Shown here: positions 44,636 to 53,912 of the stretch, piece after piece
How the letters are laid out: each line of letters opens with the position of its first letter
Position numbering within the stretch: the first letter of the stretch is position 1
From: Verrucomicrobiota bacterium
GTDB taxonomy: Bacteria; Verrucomicrobiota; Verrucomicrobiia; Opitutales; Opitutaceae
Direction: 5' to 3'
Length of the DNA stretch: 64,000 nucleotides
NCBI GenBank assembly: GCA_030604905.1
Contig: JAUVVA010000004.1
Location: forward strand, 1-64,000
Program-made: the position numbers and the translations under genes
The notes under the pieces: model-generated
Database searches by the model: none
Told to the model about the DNA's origin: nothing
What the model saw: the letters and a program-made list of their open reading frames with translations, nothing else

Positions 44636-45391
44636 CTATTGGAAGAGCGGATTGATGTTGCGGCGCAGGACTTGGTCTTGGGCCAGCACCTTCACGTGAC
44701 CGTCCAAGAACCCGAACTTGGCCCGACCTTTCGTCCAACGGATATTTCCAGGTTCGGAATTGCCAGGGGCGATGGGAGTCCCGGCCTGAGTGTCAGTGAC
44801 CGTTCCGCCCCAAATCGCGTCCCACGCCCACCACCCGTTGTCAACGGCCCAGAGATCGCCCGAGGGCCAGCCGTTGCTGGGATCGAGGCCGGCGTCAGCG
44901 ACGTAGATTTGCTGCGATGGCTGCTTGTGGGCGCTCAAATTCTTGAAACGCTGTAGTCCAGGAGCCGATACATCGGGGCTGGTGAACCCGGCGAGGAACG
45001 CGAAATGGTGAGAAGGACCCCAATCGACCTCCGGAGCGCCGACCACGGGGTCGTAGAGAATGGCTGCAGAACGGCGGGGAACCTGGTTCAAGTCCGCGCC
45101 GTGCAAAGTTTGGGTGAGGTAGTCGGTCCAGCCGCCGCCGGAGCCATTGGGCCGGGGCATGTTGTAGGGCATCAACCTTCCTTTGTTTTCCTCGGCGTGA
45201 ACGATCAAAGCCAAGGTAACTTGGCGGATGTTCGAGACGCCCTGCGATTGCCTCGCGCTTTCTCGGACCCTGCCCACGACAGGGATGATGATAGCGGCTA
45301 GAATGCCGATGATCGCGATCACGGTCAGAAGTTCGATCAGAGTAAACGCGCGCGGGCGCCTCGTCAAAGCGTGTGTGGGGGGGTATTTCAT
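44636..45391 (-). CDS. Prepilin-type N-terminal methylation protein (DUF1559-like pseudopilin)
   Basis: [51 protein letters not shown]...[17 protein letters not shown]. Confidence 0.92.
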   Translation of the reverse strand: MKYPPTHALTRRPRAFTLIELLTVIAIIGILAAIIIPVVGRVRESARQSQGVSNIRQVTLALIVHAEENKGRLMPYNMPRPNGSGGGWTDYLTQTLHGADLNQVPRRSAAILYDPVVGAPEVDWGPSHHFAFLAGFTSPDVSAPGLQRFKNLSAHKQPSQQIYVADAGLDPSNGWPSGDLWAVDNGWWAWDAIWGGTVTDTQAGTPIAPGNSEPGNIRWTKGRAKFGFLDGHVKVLAQDQVLRRNINPLFQ

Positions 45392-45507
45392 ACGCCGGCT
45401 AAATTACAACGCCCGGCGCCCGCGTAAATGCGTCCAATTTGGGCACGGGCCCATCGTCGCCGACCGGTGAAAACCTCCACCGGTTCGCACGGAAAGCGAG
45501 CCGGTTG

Positions 45508-45528
45508 CGTATCCGTTTAACGGATACG
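45508..45528. promoter_or_regulatory. Putative operator CGTATCCG-TTTAA-CGGATACG
   Basis: 8-bp perfect inverted repeat in the region between the pseudopilin gene (-) and the upstream LacI gene (-). Confidence 0.55.
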
Positions 45529-45631
45529 AAACAGTCGGTTACGACGCGACCGGGTCCGCGATCTCGAATTCAGCCGCCGGTGCCGAAACAAGAGGGGGAC
45601 ATCAAGGGGCGGACGGGAGCGCGGAGATTGT

Positions 45632-46837
45632 TCATCGGGCGCGATGCCCGGCCCCCGATTCAACACGCGTGGGGCGGGCCCGCGGCTCCTCAACCTGCCT
45701 CCGCCCTCCGCTCGAGCGCGGCGGCAACGATTTTCCCTCACGCCACTCGGCATGCACCATGATGGTGATCGGCTTTCGCGGAACCCCGCGTTCACCGTGA
45801 CGGATCATTTGATCGAGAAGATTCACCGCGCTGCGGCCGATCAAGGGGTAGTCTTGAACGATACCCGCTATCCTCCCGACATAGGATTCGTCCGACGGAC
45901 TCGCCGCATCCAAGTGGAGGCAGGCGAAGGCGATGTCCTTCGGTATCTTGAATCCGGCGTCCACGAGTTCGAAGTATTGGCCGACGTGGAACCCGATCAC
46001 CACATCCGGGCGGTGCTGCTTCGCCCACGCCACCGTGTCGGAGGCGGAGCCAAGCGGATTGAGCAGCGGAGGAATGGGCGCCCCTTCCGCATGTTTGCTC
46101 AATGCCTGACAGGCCAACGCTGCGCCAAATCGGGAGAAATCGTCCTCGACCATCGGCTCGTGGCGAAGGATCGCGGCGCCAATTCGGCGGTAGCCCAGCC
46201 GAGTCAGTCGCTCCCACACTTGGTGGACGGAAAAGTGGATCGAGGGGCGCACCGTGTTGAAAGGCATCGGGTCGGTCCGCCCGACACACACCAGCGGGAA
46301 CAGGTCGTTCGATTCGAGGAGTTCCCGGTGCTCCGCCCGAAGCGACTTCGCGACGACTCCCGCCACCCCCCTCGCGTAAAGGACCTTCCACAGCCGCCGA
46401 GGAGTGTCCCAGGCGCGCAGGTTGATCAGCTCCACCCGATAGCCGAGTTCGGTCGCTCGCTCCACGACCGGCTGCGTGACGTGGCCCCCTTCTTCCCCCG
46501 CCCGCTCATCGACCAGCAACGCGAGCGGGATGCCTTGCCCCCCGCGCCGGGCGCGGCGCGATGCCAGGGCGGCGAAGATCGGGTCCGGCTTGTAGCCCAG
46601 CTTGGCCGCGGCTCGCCGCACCCGCTCCGCCGTCTCCCGGTTGCAGCGCGGATCGTTGGCCATCGCGCGCTGGACGGTCGATTTCCCCAAACCGAGGCGG
46701 CGGCCGATTTCGGTGAGCGTAAGTCGAGTCTCCACGCGCGCAGCACTGCACAACCCGACGCGTCGATGCAACTGGAACCGGTCGAGGAGCGATCGAGTGA
46801 ACCGTGCGCGCTCCTGCGGCCGCGGTTCGATTGCCAT
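45632..46837 (-). CDS. LacI-family transcriptional regulator (true start may be the GTG at 46735)
   Basis: ETRLTLTEIGRRLGLGKSTVQRAMANDPRCNRETAERVRRAAAKLGYKPDPIFAAL. Confidence 0.92.
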   Translation of the reverse strand: MAIEPRPQERARFTRSLLDRFQLHRRVGLCSAARVETRLTLTEIGRRLGLGKSTVQRAMANDPRCNRETAERVRRAAAKLGYKPDPIFAALASRRARRGGQGIPLALLVDERAGEEGGHVTQPVVERATELGYRVELINLRAWDTPRRLWKVLYARGVAGVVAKSLRAEHRELLESNDLFPLVCVGRTDPMPFNTVRPSIHFSVHQVWERLTRLGYRRIGAAILRHEPMVEDDFSRFGAALACQALSKHAEGAPIPPLLNPLGSASDTVAWAKQHRPDVVIGFHVGQYFELVDAGFKIPKDIAFACLHLDAASPSDESYVGRIAGIVQDYPLIGRSAVNLLDQMIRHGERGVPRKPITIMVHAEWREGKSLPPRSSGGRRQVEEPRARPTRVESGAGHRAR

Positions 46838-46948
46838 GCCGAGGTGGCGGCGAGAGCCGCGGGGGAGAGCCCGCGGCGAGGCACACGCTCCCGGATTTAC
46901 GGACGCGTGCGCTTCCCCTTCTCCGTCACCTCGGCCCGGCGAATCGCA

Positions 46949-48418
46949 TCAGCGAACTTCGCGGTCCTTCGAGTGGCGTTTTTTGGCGCGGCGGGCCTTC
47001 TCCGCCGCGCTCAAGCGGAAGCCGCGCGAGGGTTTGGTCTTGGGCGCGGGCTCGCTCTTGAGCCGGCGCTTCGCGGCCGGGATTGCGTCGGCGTATTGCG
47101 GCAGCCACCTGGCCTGCGCGACCAACATTTCGTCCGCCATCCGCCACACCTCAGGAGGATTGCAGACCGCGCCGACGAGCGGATCGAGCAGCATCGCCTG
47201 CTTCAACAGCGTCACGTCACCCGTCAGCGCGGCCTGCACGGCCATGCGCTGCACGGACACCGATTGGTTGCAGACCGCGGCGCACCCAAGCGGCAGATCG
47301 CCAACCTGGAGCATGTGAATCCCATGCTGATCCACGTAGCCCGGCCCCTCGATCACGGCGTCGGCGGGCAGATTGGTGATGGCCCCACCGTTGGGCAGAT
47401 TGAAATGGCCGCGATACACGCGCCCGGTTTCCAGCGCCTCCAAAATGAAGGCGCCATGCTCGTCCGACCGCTTCTCCATCGAATACTCCTGCGGCGGGTG
47501 GCCGTCCACTCCGCGCGCGAAATCCTTCTCGAACCAGTCGCGCCCCTCCTCGCAGACGCGAAGATAGCCCCCGGTCTCGCCATGGATCCAATAAGAAAGG
47601 TGGCACCAGCGCCGGATCTCGGCGGGACGCTTGCGATACCACATCAGATACTCGCTCAGATGGCCGTTGCTCTCCGTGCTGTAAACGCCGAAGCGACGCA
47701 ACATGTCGATGCGACACCTCTCGGTGACCGAGTAAACCGGATGCCGCTCGAAGCCGGCGAGAAGCTCCTCTCCGCCCACCCGCCGCCCCTTGGCCCGGAC
47801 GTCCACAAACCAGGTCTGGTGGTTGATGCCGGCGCAAATGTAGCTCAGCTCCTCGCGCTTCACCCCAAGCACCTCCGCGATCTGATGCCCGCCATGCTGC
47901 ACGCCGTGACAGAGACCGACGCAGCGCACGCCGCCGTGCACGTTGGCCGCCCACGTGAGCATGGCCATCGGGTTGGCGTAGTTGAGCAGGAGGCAACCGG
48001 GAGCGGCGACCTCGCGGATGTCGCGGCAAAAATCCAGCATCGCGGCGATGCCGCGCTGCCCATACATGATGCCGCCCGCGCAAAGCGTGTCGCCCACGCA
48101 TTGATCTACGCCGTATTTGAGCGGGATCTCGACGTCGGTCCGGAAGGCCTCCAACCCGCCGACGCGCACCACGCAGAAGACATATTTCGCGCCCGCCAGG
48201 GCCTTCCGCCGGTCGGTGGTGGAGACGATCTTTGCCGGCAGGCGATTGTGCGCGATGTCACGTCGGCATAGCTCGGCGACCATCTCCAGATTCCGCCCGT
48301 CGATGTCGGTGAAGGCCAGCTCGACGTCGGCGAATTCGGGGATCGTGAGCAGATCCGAAACCAGCTTGCGGGTGAAGCCGATCGAGCCGGCTCCGATAAA
48401 TGCGATGCGAAGTGACAT
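46949..48418 (-). CDS. GH4 NAD-dependent glycosidase (alpha-galactosidase/alpha-glucosidase-like)
   Basis: MSLRIAFIGAGSIGFTRKLVSDLL...CVGDTLCAGGIMYGQRGIAAMLDF...NYANPMAMLTW...GLCHGVQHG. Confidence 0.93.
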   Translation of the reverse strand: MSLRIAFIGAGSIGFTRKLVSDLLTIPEFADVELAFTDIDGRNLEMVAELCRRDIAHNRLPAKIVSTTDRRKALAGAKYVFCVVRVGGLEAFRTDVEIPLKYGVDQCVGDTLCAGGIMYGQRGIAAMLDFCRDIREVAAPGCLLLNYANPMAMLTWAANVHGGVRCVGLCHGVQHGGHQIAEVLGVKREELSYICAGINHQTWFVDVRAKGRRVGGEELLAGFERHPVYSVTERCRIDMLRRFGVYSTESNGHLSEYLMWYRKRPAEIRRWCHLSYWIHGETGGYLRVCEEGRDWFEKDFARGVDGHPPQEYSMEKRSDEHGAFILEALETGRVYRGHFNLPNGGAITNLPADAVIEGPGYVDQHGIHMLQVGDLPLGCAAVCNQSVSVQRMAVQAALTGDVTLLKQAMLLDPLVGAVCNPPEVWRMADEMLVAQARWLPQYADAIPAAKRRLKSEPAPKTKPSRGFRLSAAEKARRAKKRHSKDREVR

Positions 48419-48433
48419 AGTCTTTGTTTTTCC

Positions 48434-48466
48434 ATGCGAAGCATATCAGGTAGGTTTGCATCGCAA
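48434..48466. promoter_or_regulatory. Twin palindromes ATGCGAAGCAT and TTGCATCGCAA, centres 22 bp apart
   Basis: 48434-48444 and 48456-48466, directly upstream of GH4 and in the divergent region toward the AraC gene. Confidence 0.55.
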
Positions 48467-48562
48467 CAACGGGGTCGATGTGCTGTTTTTTGTCGAAACG
48501 TGCTTTTCCGCCGGCCATGCCGAGGAGAGAGCTCCCCACGCCGCCCCTCGGCCCAGAACCCG

Positions 48563-49432
48563 ATGCTGACCGCCTTTAACCGTCGCACCCTCGCCACCCG
48601 CGCCCTGGTGTTTCCGCGCCATGGCTTGCCCCTGCCCGCCGGCATCAGCAGCGCCGGGCACGAGCGACGTGACTCGGCCGACTACGACTGGCACGGGTTG
48701 AAACGCGGCGACGCCGGCGTAGTCCTTTTTCAATACACGCTTCGGGGGAGCGGGCGCCTGCGGGTGGCCTCGCGGGAGTGGACGGTGCGTCGCGGTGAAG
48801 CGATGCTGCTGCACTTCCCCGCGGACAACCGCTACTGGCTGCCTACGGATGCGGGCGAGCCGTGGGAGTTCATCTACCTTTGCATGCACGGCCGCGAGCT
48901 CCTCCGGATCTGGCGAGAGGCGGAGTCGAGGCTGGGCCCGCTCGTCCCCCTGGCGGCCGACTCGCCGGCTGTTCGGTGCGCGTCGCGGATCGTGCGCGCC
49001 GCGTGTCGGGACGAGATCAGCTCCGCGGCGCAGTCCGCCGCGCTTGCCTTGGAACTGGCGGCCCACCTGCTCGCCGAGCGGCCGCCCGCCTCGACCGGCT
49101 TCCTCGCTCCGCACGCCGAGGCCGTCGCGCGCGCCCGGTCCTTCGCCGATCACCACCTTCCGGACCGGATCGGGGTGGAGGAACTGGCCCGTGCCGCCGG
49201 CCTGTCGCGCTACCACTTTTCGAGGCTCTTCGCGGCTGAGGTCGGCCAAAGCCCCGCCGCCTGGCTCGCGACGCGCCGGGTGCAGGCCGCCGCCCAGCTG
49301 TTGCTGGCGAGCACGCTAAGCATCAAGGAAATCGCCGCCCGCTGCGGCTTCGGGGACATCCACACCTTCGGCAAGGCCTTCCACCGACACACCGGCACGC
49401 CCCCCGGCCGCTATCGCCGCAGCGGTGGTTGA
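48563..49432 (+). CDS. AraC-family transcriptional regulator
   Basis: C-terminal LPDRIGVEELARAAGLSRYHFSRLFAAEVGQSPAAWLATRRVQAAAQLLLASTLSIKEIAARCGFGDIHTFGKAFHRHTGTPPGRYRR. Confidence 0.95.
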   Translation: MLTAFNRRTLATRALVFPRHGLPLPAGISSAGHERRDSADYDWHGLKRGDAGVVLFQYTLRGSGRLRVASREWTVRRGEAMLLHFPADNRYWLPTDAGEPWEFIYLCMHGRELLRIWREAESRLGPLVPLAADSPAVRCASRIVRAACRDEISSAAQSAALALELAAHLLAERPPASTGFLAPHAEAVARARSFADHHLPDRIGVEELARAAGLSRYHFSRLFAAEVGQSPAAWLATRRVQAAAQLLLASTLSIKEIAARCGFGDIHTFGKAFHRHTGTPPGRYRRSGG

Positions 49433-49460
49433 ATGGCCTCCCGTTCGCCCTCGAGCGCGC

Positions 49461-49490
49461 TAAAAAACACCCGGCCATAAGGCGGCCGGG
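49461..49490 (-). terminator. Rho-independent terminator of the PEP-CTERM gene 49509-50369
   Basis: Minus strand CCCGGCC-GCCTTAT-GGCCGGG followed by TGTTTTTTA. Confidence 0.8.
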
Positions 49491-49508
49491 CGGAAAAAGC
49501 GCGCACGC

Positions 49509-50369
49509 TCAGGCGCGGCGGCGACGGCGGGAGACGGCGGCACCGACCGCCACCAACCCCGCCAAGGCGGCGAAACTCGACGGCTCGGGAATAACGGTGA
49601 AGGCGAGATCGTCGAAACGAACAAACCCGTTCCCCACCAGATCAAAGCCGGTGATCAGCTTCCCCGTGGGAGCGACGAAACCAAAGAAAAGATCCGATCC
49701 CTGCGAAGCGGTGCCCGCGCTCGGGTTGGTCCCAGCCTGGGAGAACGCGGTCAAGCTGACAGAGGTATTGTCGTTGAAATAAATCGTCGGCGTGTAGGTG
49801 CGGTTGGCGTCGCGCCATAGCGCGGTGATGGCGAAGGAATCCACCGCGGTGCCGAACCGGAACTGGTGGCTGCCACTATTGGCTCCTCCGAGGAAGAAGC
49901 CTCCCGACACGCCGGTCTGGTTCGCCACCGTCGCGTTCACCCTCCACTGAGTCCCCGTGGTGGCGGGCTTGGAAATCGTCATCGTCGCGGTGAAACCCGC
50001 GCCATACTGCGCGGTGAAGGACGAAAACGGATCCGACTCATACACCGCCGGCGTCGGACTGGTGGAATATTTCGGCACAAAGGTCGTGCTATCAAAAGTG
50101 ATCACGCCGCCGTAGCCTCCGTTGAACGCGGCGGTCAGACGCGTCCTGTAATCATCCAAAGAAACCACGCCAGAAGGGGCTCCGCCCGGGTAGGCGTTCC
50201 CCTCGATGAAGTTGCTCGGCGTGGTGCCGGCGCCGACGTTGTTGTCGATAAAGAGAAAGCCGCCGGAACCATAAGCGCCGGAGACGTTGCCGGTAGCCAT
50301 CTGGGCCGCGAGCGAAAGCGGCAACAAGGTGCCACCGAGGAGCGAGAGGAGGATGTGCTGGGGTTTCAT
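49509..50369 (-). CDS. PEP-CTERM sorting-domain protein
   Basis: Signal peptide MKPQHILLSLLGGTLLPLSLAAQ; C-term VIPEPSSFAALAGLVAVGAAVSRRRRRA. Confidence 0.92.
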   Translation of the reverse strand: MKPQHILLSLLGGTLLPLSLAAQMATGNVSGAYGSGGFLFIDNNVGAGTTPSNFIEGNAYPGGAPSGVVSLDDYRTRLTAAFNGGYGGVITFDSTTFVPKYSTSPTPAVYESDPFSSFTAQYGAGFTATMTISKPATTGTQWRVNATVANQTGVSGGFFLGGANSGSHQFRFGTAVDSFAITALWRDANRTYTPTIYFNDNTSVSLTAFSQAGTNPSAGTASQGSDLFFGFVAPTGKLITGFDLVGNGFVRFDDLAFTVIPEPSSFAALAGLVAVGAAVSRRRRRA

Positions 50370-50421
50370 AGACGACACAGGGAGTGGGCGCGGATGCGGG
50401 CCGCGTTCGCAATTTCTTGAA

Positions 50422-50439
50422 ATTTGAAACCGTTCAAAT
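50422..50439. promoter_or_regulatory. Putative operator ATTTGAA-ACCG-TTCAAAT
   Basis: 7-bp perfect inverted repeat between the PEP-CTERM gene (-) and a LacI gene (+). Confidence 0.55.
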
Positions 50440-50452
50440 CAGACCGATTTTT

Positions 50453-51445
50453 ATGGCCGAGGAACTTCGGGTCTCGCTGAAACAGGTCGCCGCCGTGGCG
50501 GGCGTATCGATCGCCACGGCCTCGCAGGCGCTTCGCCGGGTCGGCGGCACCTCCACGGCCACCGCGGCCAGGATCAAGGCGGTCGCCGATCGCCTTGGCT
50601 ACCGGCCCCACCCGACGCTCGCGGCCCTCGCCTCCGCCCGCTTTCGCGCGTCGAGCGCGCGCCGAGCCGAGCCCGTCGGCGTCTTCATGCTGCGCCCCAA
50701 CGGCGCGGGGGGGCTGCTGCGGCTAAAGACCGCCCTGCACCGCGACCTGCAGGACCTCGGTTACCGCGCGGTGATTGAAGTGGTCGCCTCCGCCGAGCGG
50801 ATCCCCGGCCGCGTGCGCCATTGGCGGCACAAGGGTATGCGCGGAGCTCTGCTCCTGCCGGTGGACGACTCGCGCTGGGACCAGAGTTTCCCCGCCGAGG
50901 AGCTCGCGGTCGTCTTTTGCGGCGGGCGCTTCCACCACCCCTGCTTCGACACGGTGAAGACCGACGTGAGCCGCAGCGTCCGCGACGCCTTCTCCCGGGC
51001 GCGGGCGCGCGGGGCGCGGCGCGTGGGCTTGGCCCCGATGCGCGTGGGCCCCGGACAGCTCGACGACTGGCTGCGCCGCGGCGCCGCCCTCGCCTGCGTG
51101 GACGAGCTCCCCGAGGCCGAGCGCATCCCGCCCTGCTGCCTGCCCCTCGATGACGGCAGGGGCTTTGTCGCTTGGTATCGAAAACATCGTCCGGACCTCT
51201 TGATCGGATTCAACCAGCTGCTGTGTTGGCACCTGGAGTCAGCCGGCCTGCCCCGCCCGGGCCGGGATGAATTCATCAACCTTCACGCCGAGCTTGGATC
51301 TCCCTACCCGGGCCCCGCCGAGCCCTTCGAGGAGATCGCGCGCAAAGCCGTCGAGCTGCTAGACTGGAAAATACGGTTCTCGGTGGTCGGCAAGCCCGAG
51401 TCGCCGGTCGTGCTGCTCGTGCCCCCGGCCTGGCGCGAGGGCTGA
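50453..51445 (+). CDS. LacI-family transcriptional regulator
   Basis: LRVSLKQVAAVAGVSIATASQALRRVGGTSTATAARIKAVADRLGYRPHPTLAAL. Confidence 0.92.
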   Translation: MAEELRVSLKQVAAVAGVSIATASQALRRVGGTSTATAARIKAVADRLGYRPHPTLAALASARFRASSARRAEPVGVFMLRPNGAGGLLRLKTALHRDLQDLGYRAVIEVVASAERIPGRVRHWRHKGMRGALLLPVDDSRWDQSFPAEELAVVFCGGRFHHPCFDTVKTDVSRSVRDAFSRARARGARRVGLAPMRVGPGQLDDWLRRGAALACVDELPEAERIPPCCLPLDDGRGFVAWYRKHRPDLLIGFNQLLCWHLESAGLPRPGRDEFINLHAELGSPYPGPAEPFEEIARKAVELLDWKIRFSVVGKPESPVVLLVPPAWREG

Positions 51446-51494
51446 GCCACGCCCGCACGTCGCCCTCCGCCGGGGAGCGACGCTCGGCGGGGGA

Positions 51495-52562
51495 TCAGCG
51501 GGCTCGAGAAGCAGGCGGAGGACGAGGGCCGGCGCCGGCCTCGCGCCTCCGCAAGGAAGGCCCGTCCTGCCAGAGGCCGGGCACAAGCACCTGCAACGGG
51601 GTCGCGGGCGGCCCCGCCTGGCGCTCGTGCAGCCGAGCCGCCACCAGGCGCAGCGCCGTGGCCCCCACCCCGCGCAGGTCGGGAAGCGCGCGGGCGAAAG
51701 GGGCGGCGCGCGGGCCCTCGCTCAAGCTGACGTAGCCGAGGGCGCCGCCCGCCCCCGAGCGCATACCGAGCCGCTCCGCCACCAAGTCGCTCTGCCCAAG
51801 CACCACGTCGAGCCGCTGCTTCGACACCCAGTCGCGCAGCCCGCTGGCCTGCTCCGCCGCCGAGCCGCCCTCAAGCCACCAAAGCGGCGGCGGCACGCCC
51901 CGCCCCCGCGCCTCGTGCCAGGCGGCCAGAGCGCCGCCCACCCGTCGCAGCTCGTCGGCCAAGAAGCGCGGCCCCTGCAGCACCAACCCCGGCCGGACAT
52001 AGCCCCGCGCCAGCACCTCGCGCATCGCCCGTAAGTGAGTCTCGAATACATCGGGCGTGGCGGCGTCCAGCCAGGGCGCGCGGTCCGGGGGCAGACTCAC
52101 ATGCACCGCCGCGAATCGCTCCCACGGCCAGCCGCCCAGCTCCACGCCCGGACGGTCGAGATGCAGGAGCATGCCTTGGATGGCCCGCGCGGCGAGCACC
52201 CGGGCAAGCGCCGCCGCCGAGGGATAATCGCCCCGTGCGAACACCTCCAGGCGCCAGCCGCGCCGCTCCGCCTCCGCCTGCGCGCCCAGAAACACATCCT
52301 CGCGGGCGGCCCGGGTCGCGCAGCCCGCGCCCGCGACATAGGCGATGACGTTCGCGTTGCGCCGCGGGCGTCCCAGCCAACGATCCCTCGCCATCGCGGC
52401 CAAGGCCGGATCGGGCCGATAGCCCAGCTCCTGCGCCAGCGCGCGCAGCCGATCCCGGGTGGCGGCCGCGACATGGGGATGGTTGGACATCGCCCGCGAC
52501 ACCGTCGCCCGGTCCACCCCCGCCGCCTTTGCCACGTCGCCCAGGCTCACCCGTTTTTGCAT
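51495..52562 (-). CDS. LacI-family transcriptional regulator
   Basis: MQKRVSLGDVAKAAGVDRATVSRAMSNHPHVAAATRDRLRALAQELGYRPDPALAAM. Confidence 0.93.
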   Translation of the reverse strand: MQKRVSLGDVAKAAGVDRATVSRAMSNHPHVAAATRDRLRALAQELGYRPDPALAAMARDRWLGRPRRNANVIAYVAGAGCATRAAREDVFLGAQAEAERRGWRLEVFARGDYPSAAALARVLAARAIQGMLLHLDRPGVELGGWPWERFAAVHVSLPPDRAPWLDAATPDVFETHLRAMREVLARGYVRPGLVLQGPRFLADELRRVGGALAAWHEARGRGVPPPLWWLEGGSAAEQASGLRDWVSKQRLDVVLGQSDLVAERLGMRSGAGGALGYVSLSEGPRAAPFARALPDLRGVGATALRLVAARLHERQAGPPATPLQVLVPGLWQDGPSLRRREAGAGPRPPPASRAR

Positions 52563-52574
52563 GATTATGCAAAA
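52555..52574. promoter_or_regulatory. Putative operator TTTTGCAT-GATT-ATGCAAAA overlapping the LacI start codon
   Basis: 8-bp perfect inverted repeat in the divergent region LacI (-) / GH37-like (+). Confidence 0.65.
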
Positions 52575-52620
52575 TCTGCGAATCGCGGTCCCCGCAAGCC
52601 CGCTCCAGCTTCCAGCCCCC

Positions 52621-53871
52621 ATGTCAGCCCAAGCCGTTCTCGATTACATCCACGCCAATTGGTCGCGCTCCGTTTACCGCGACGCGCCCGGCGAAGGCTT
52701 CGCCGGAGTGGACCTGCCCCACCCCTACACCTCGCCCTGCATCAAGGGCGAGGGGCACTTCCACTTCTTCTTCTACTGGGACACCTACTTCACCAACCTC
52801 GGCCTGCTCCGCTCCGGGCTCGCCGACGTGGCGCGCGACAACATCCGGAACATGCTCTGGTTGATCGACCGCCACGGCTTCATGCCCAACCACGTGGGGC
52901 TGGAGAACCGATCCCAGCCGCCTTACCTGGCCCGCATGGTGCGCGACTACGTGGCCGCGACCGGCGACCAAGCCTTCATGGCGGAAGCCGCGCCCCGCCT
53001 CCGCCAGGAATACCATTTTTGGACCACCGCGCGGCAGCGTCCGCTCGGCCTGCAAGGCCACGGCCACCACGACAGCGCGGAGGGCGCGGTCCGGTTTTAC
53101 GACACCATGCTGCGCAACCGGCTCGGCCTGCCCGCCGACCTCCCGCTGGAGGAACGGGCTCGCGTCGGCGGTCATCACCTCGCCGAGGCGGAGACGGGCT
53201 GGGATTTTAATCCCCGCTTCGACCGGCGCTGTCTCGACCATGTGGCCGTGGACCTCTCCGCCCTGCTGCACGACTACGAGACCCTGCTCGCGGAGGCGGG
53301 CCCGGCCTTGGGCTGGGACGACGCGGCGCTGTGGCGCGCGCGATCCGAGCGTCGCCGCGCGCTGGTGAACACGCACCTTTGGTGCGACGACCGCGGCTGG
53401 TTCCTCGACTACGATTGCGCCAACAACCGTCGCAGCCCCGTCCGCGCGCTGGCGGGGTTGCTGCCGCTTTTCACCGGCCTGGCTTCGCCCGAGCAGGCCG
53501 CGCGCGTCGCCGCGGGCTTGGGAGATTTCGAACGCGAGCACGGCATCGCGGTCACCGCCGAAAGCGACTTCGGCGCGCGAGGCTACCAGTGGGCATTCCC
53601 CAATGTCTGGCCGCCCCTGGTCTTCGTGACCGTCGAGGGCTTGCGCCGCTACGGGCACCTCCGGGAGGCGCGTCGCATCGCGGAAAAATTTGTGTCCAAC
53701 ACCATCCGCTTGCACGCCCGCACCGGGCAGCTCTGGGAAAAGACCAACGCCGAGACCGGCGAGGTGGCGGGCGGCGAATATGCGGCCGCGCCCATGCTGG
53801 GCTGGACTGCTGGCATCTTCCTCGAACTGCACTTCTGGCTCCAATCCGCTCAGGCCGCCGAAGCCGCCTGA
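52621..53871 (+). CDS. GH37/trehalase-like glycoside hydrolase
   Basis: FFYWDTYFTNLGLLRSGLADVARDNIRNMLWLIDRHGFMPNHVGLENRSQPP; ETGWDFNPRF; GGEYAAAPMLGWTAG. Confidence 0.88.
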   Translation: MSAQAVLDYIHANWSRSVYRDAPGEGFAGVDLPHPYTSPCIKGEGHFHFFFYWDTYFTNLGLLRSGLADVARDNIRNMLWLIDRHGFMPNHVGLENRSQPPYLARMVRDYVAATGDQAFMAEAAPRLRQEYHFWTTARQRPLGLQGHGHHDSAEGAVRFYDTMLRNRLGLPADLPLEERARVGGHHLAEAETGWDFNPRFDRRCLDHVAVDLSALLHDYETLLAEAGPALGWDDAALWRARSERRRALVNTHLWCDDRGWFLDYDCANNRRSPVRALAGLLPLFTGLASPEQAARVAAGLGDFEREHGIAVTAESDFGARGYQWAFPNVWPPLVFVTVEGLRRYGHLREARRIAEKFVSNTIRLHARTGQLWEKTNAETGEVAGGEYAAAPMLGWTAGIFLELHFWLQSAQAAEAA

Positions 53872-53912
53872 GCCGCCGAACCGGCCGACTTCCCGAATTC
53901 CAAACCCGCCCC

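Noticed and set aside
45644-48271. 875-aa plus-strand ORF
   Set aside because: Opposite LacI and GH4 genes on the minus strand, both with diagnostic motifs; shadow ORF.
51446-51494. CCGCCG...CGGCGG hairpin between convergent LacI genes as a terminator
   Set aside because: GC-only stem without T tract on either strand; not distinguishable from background GC structure.
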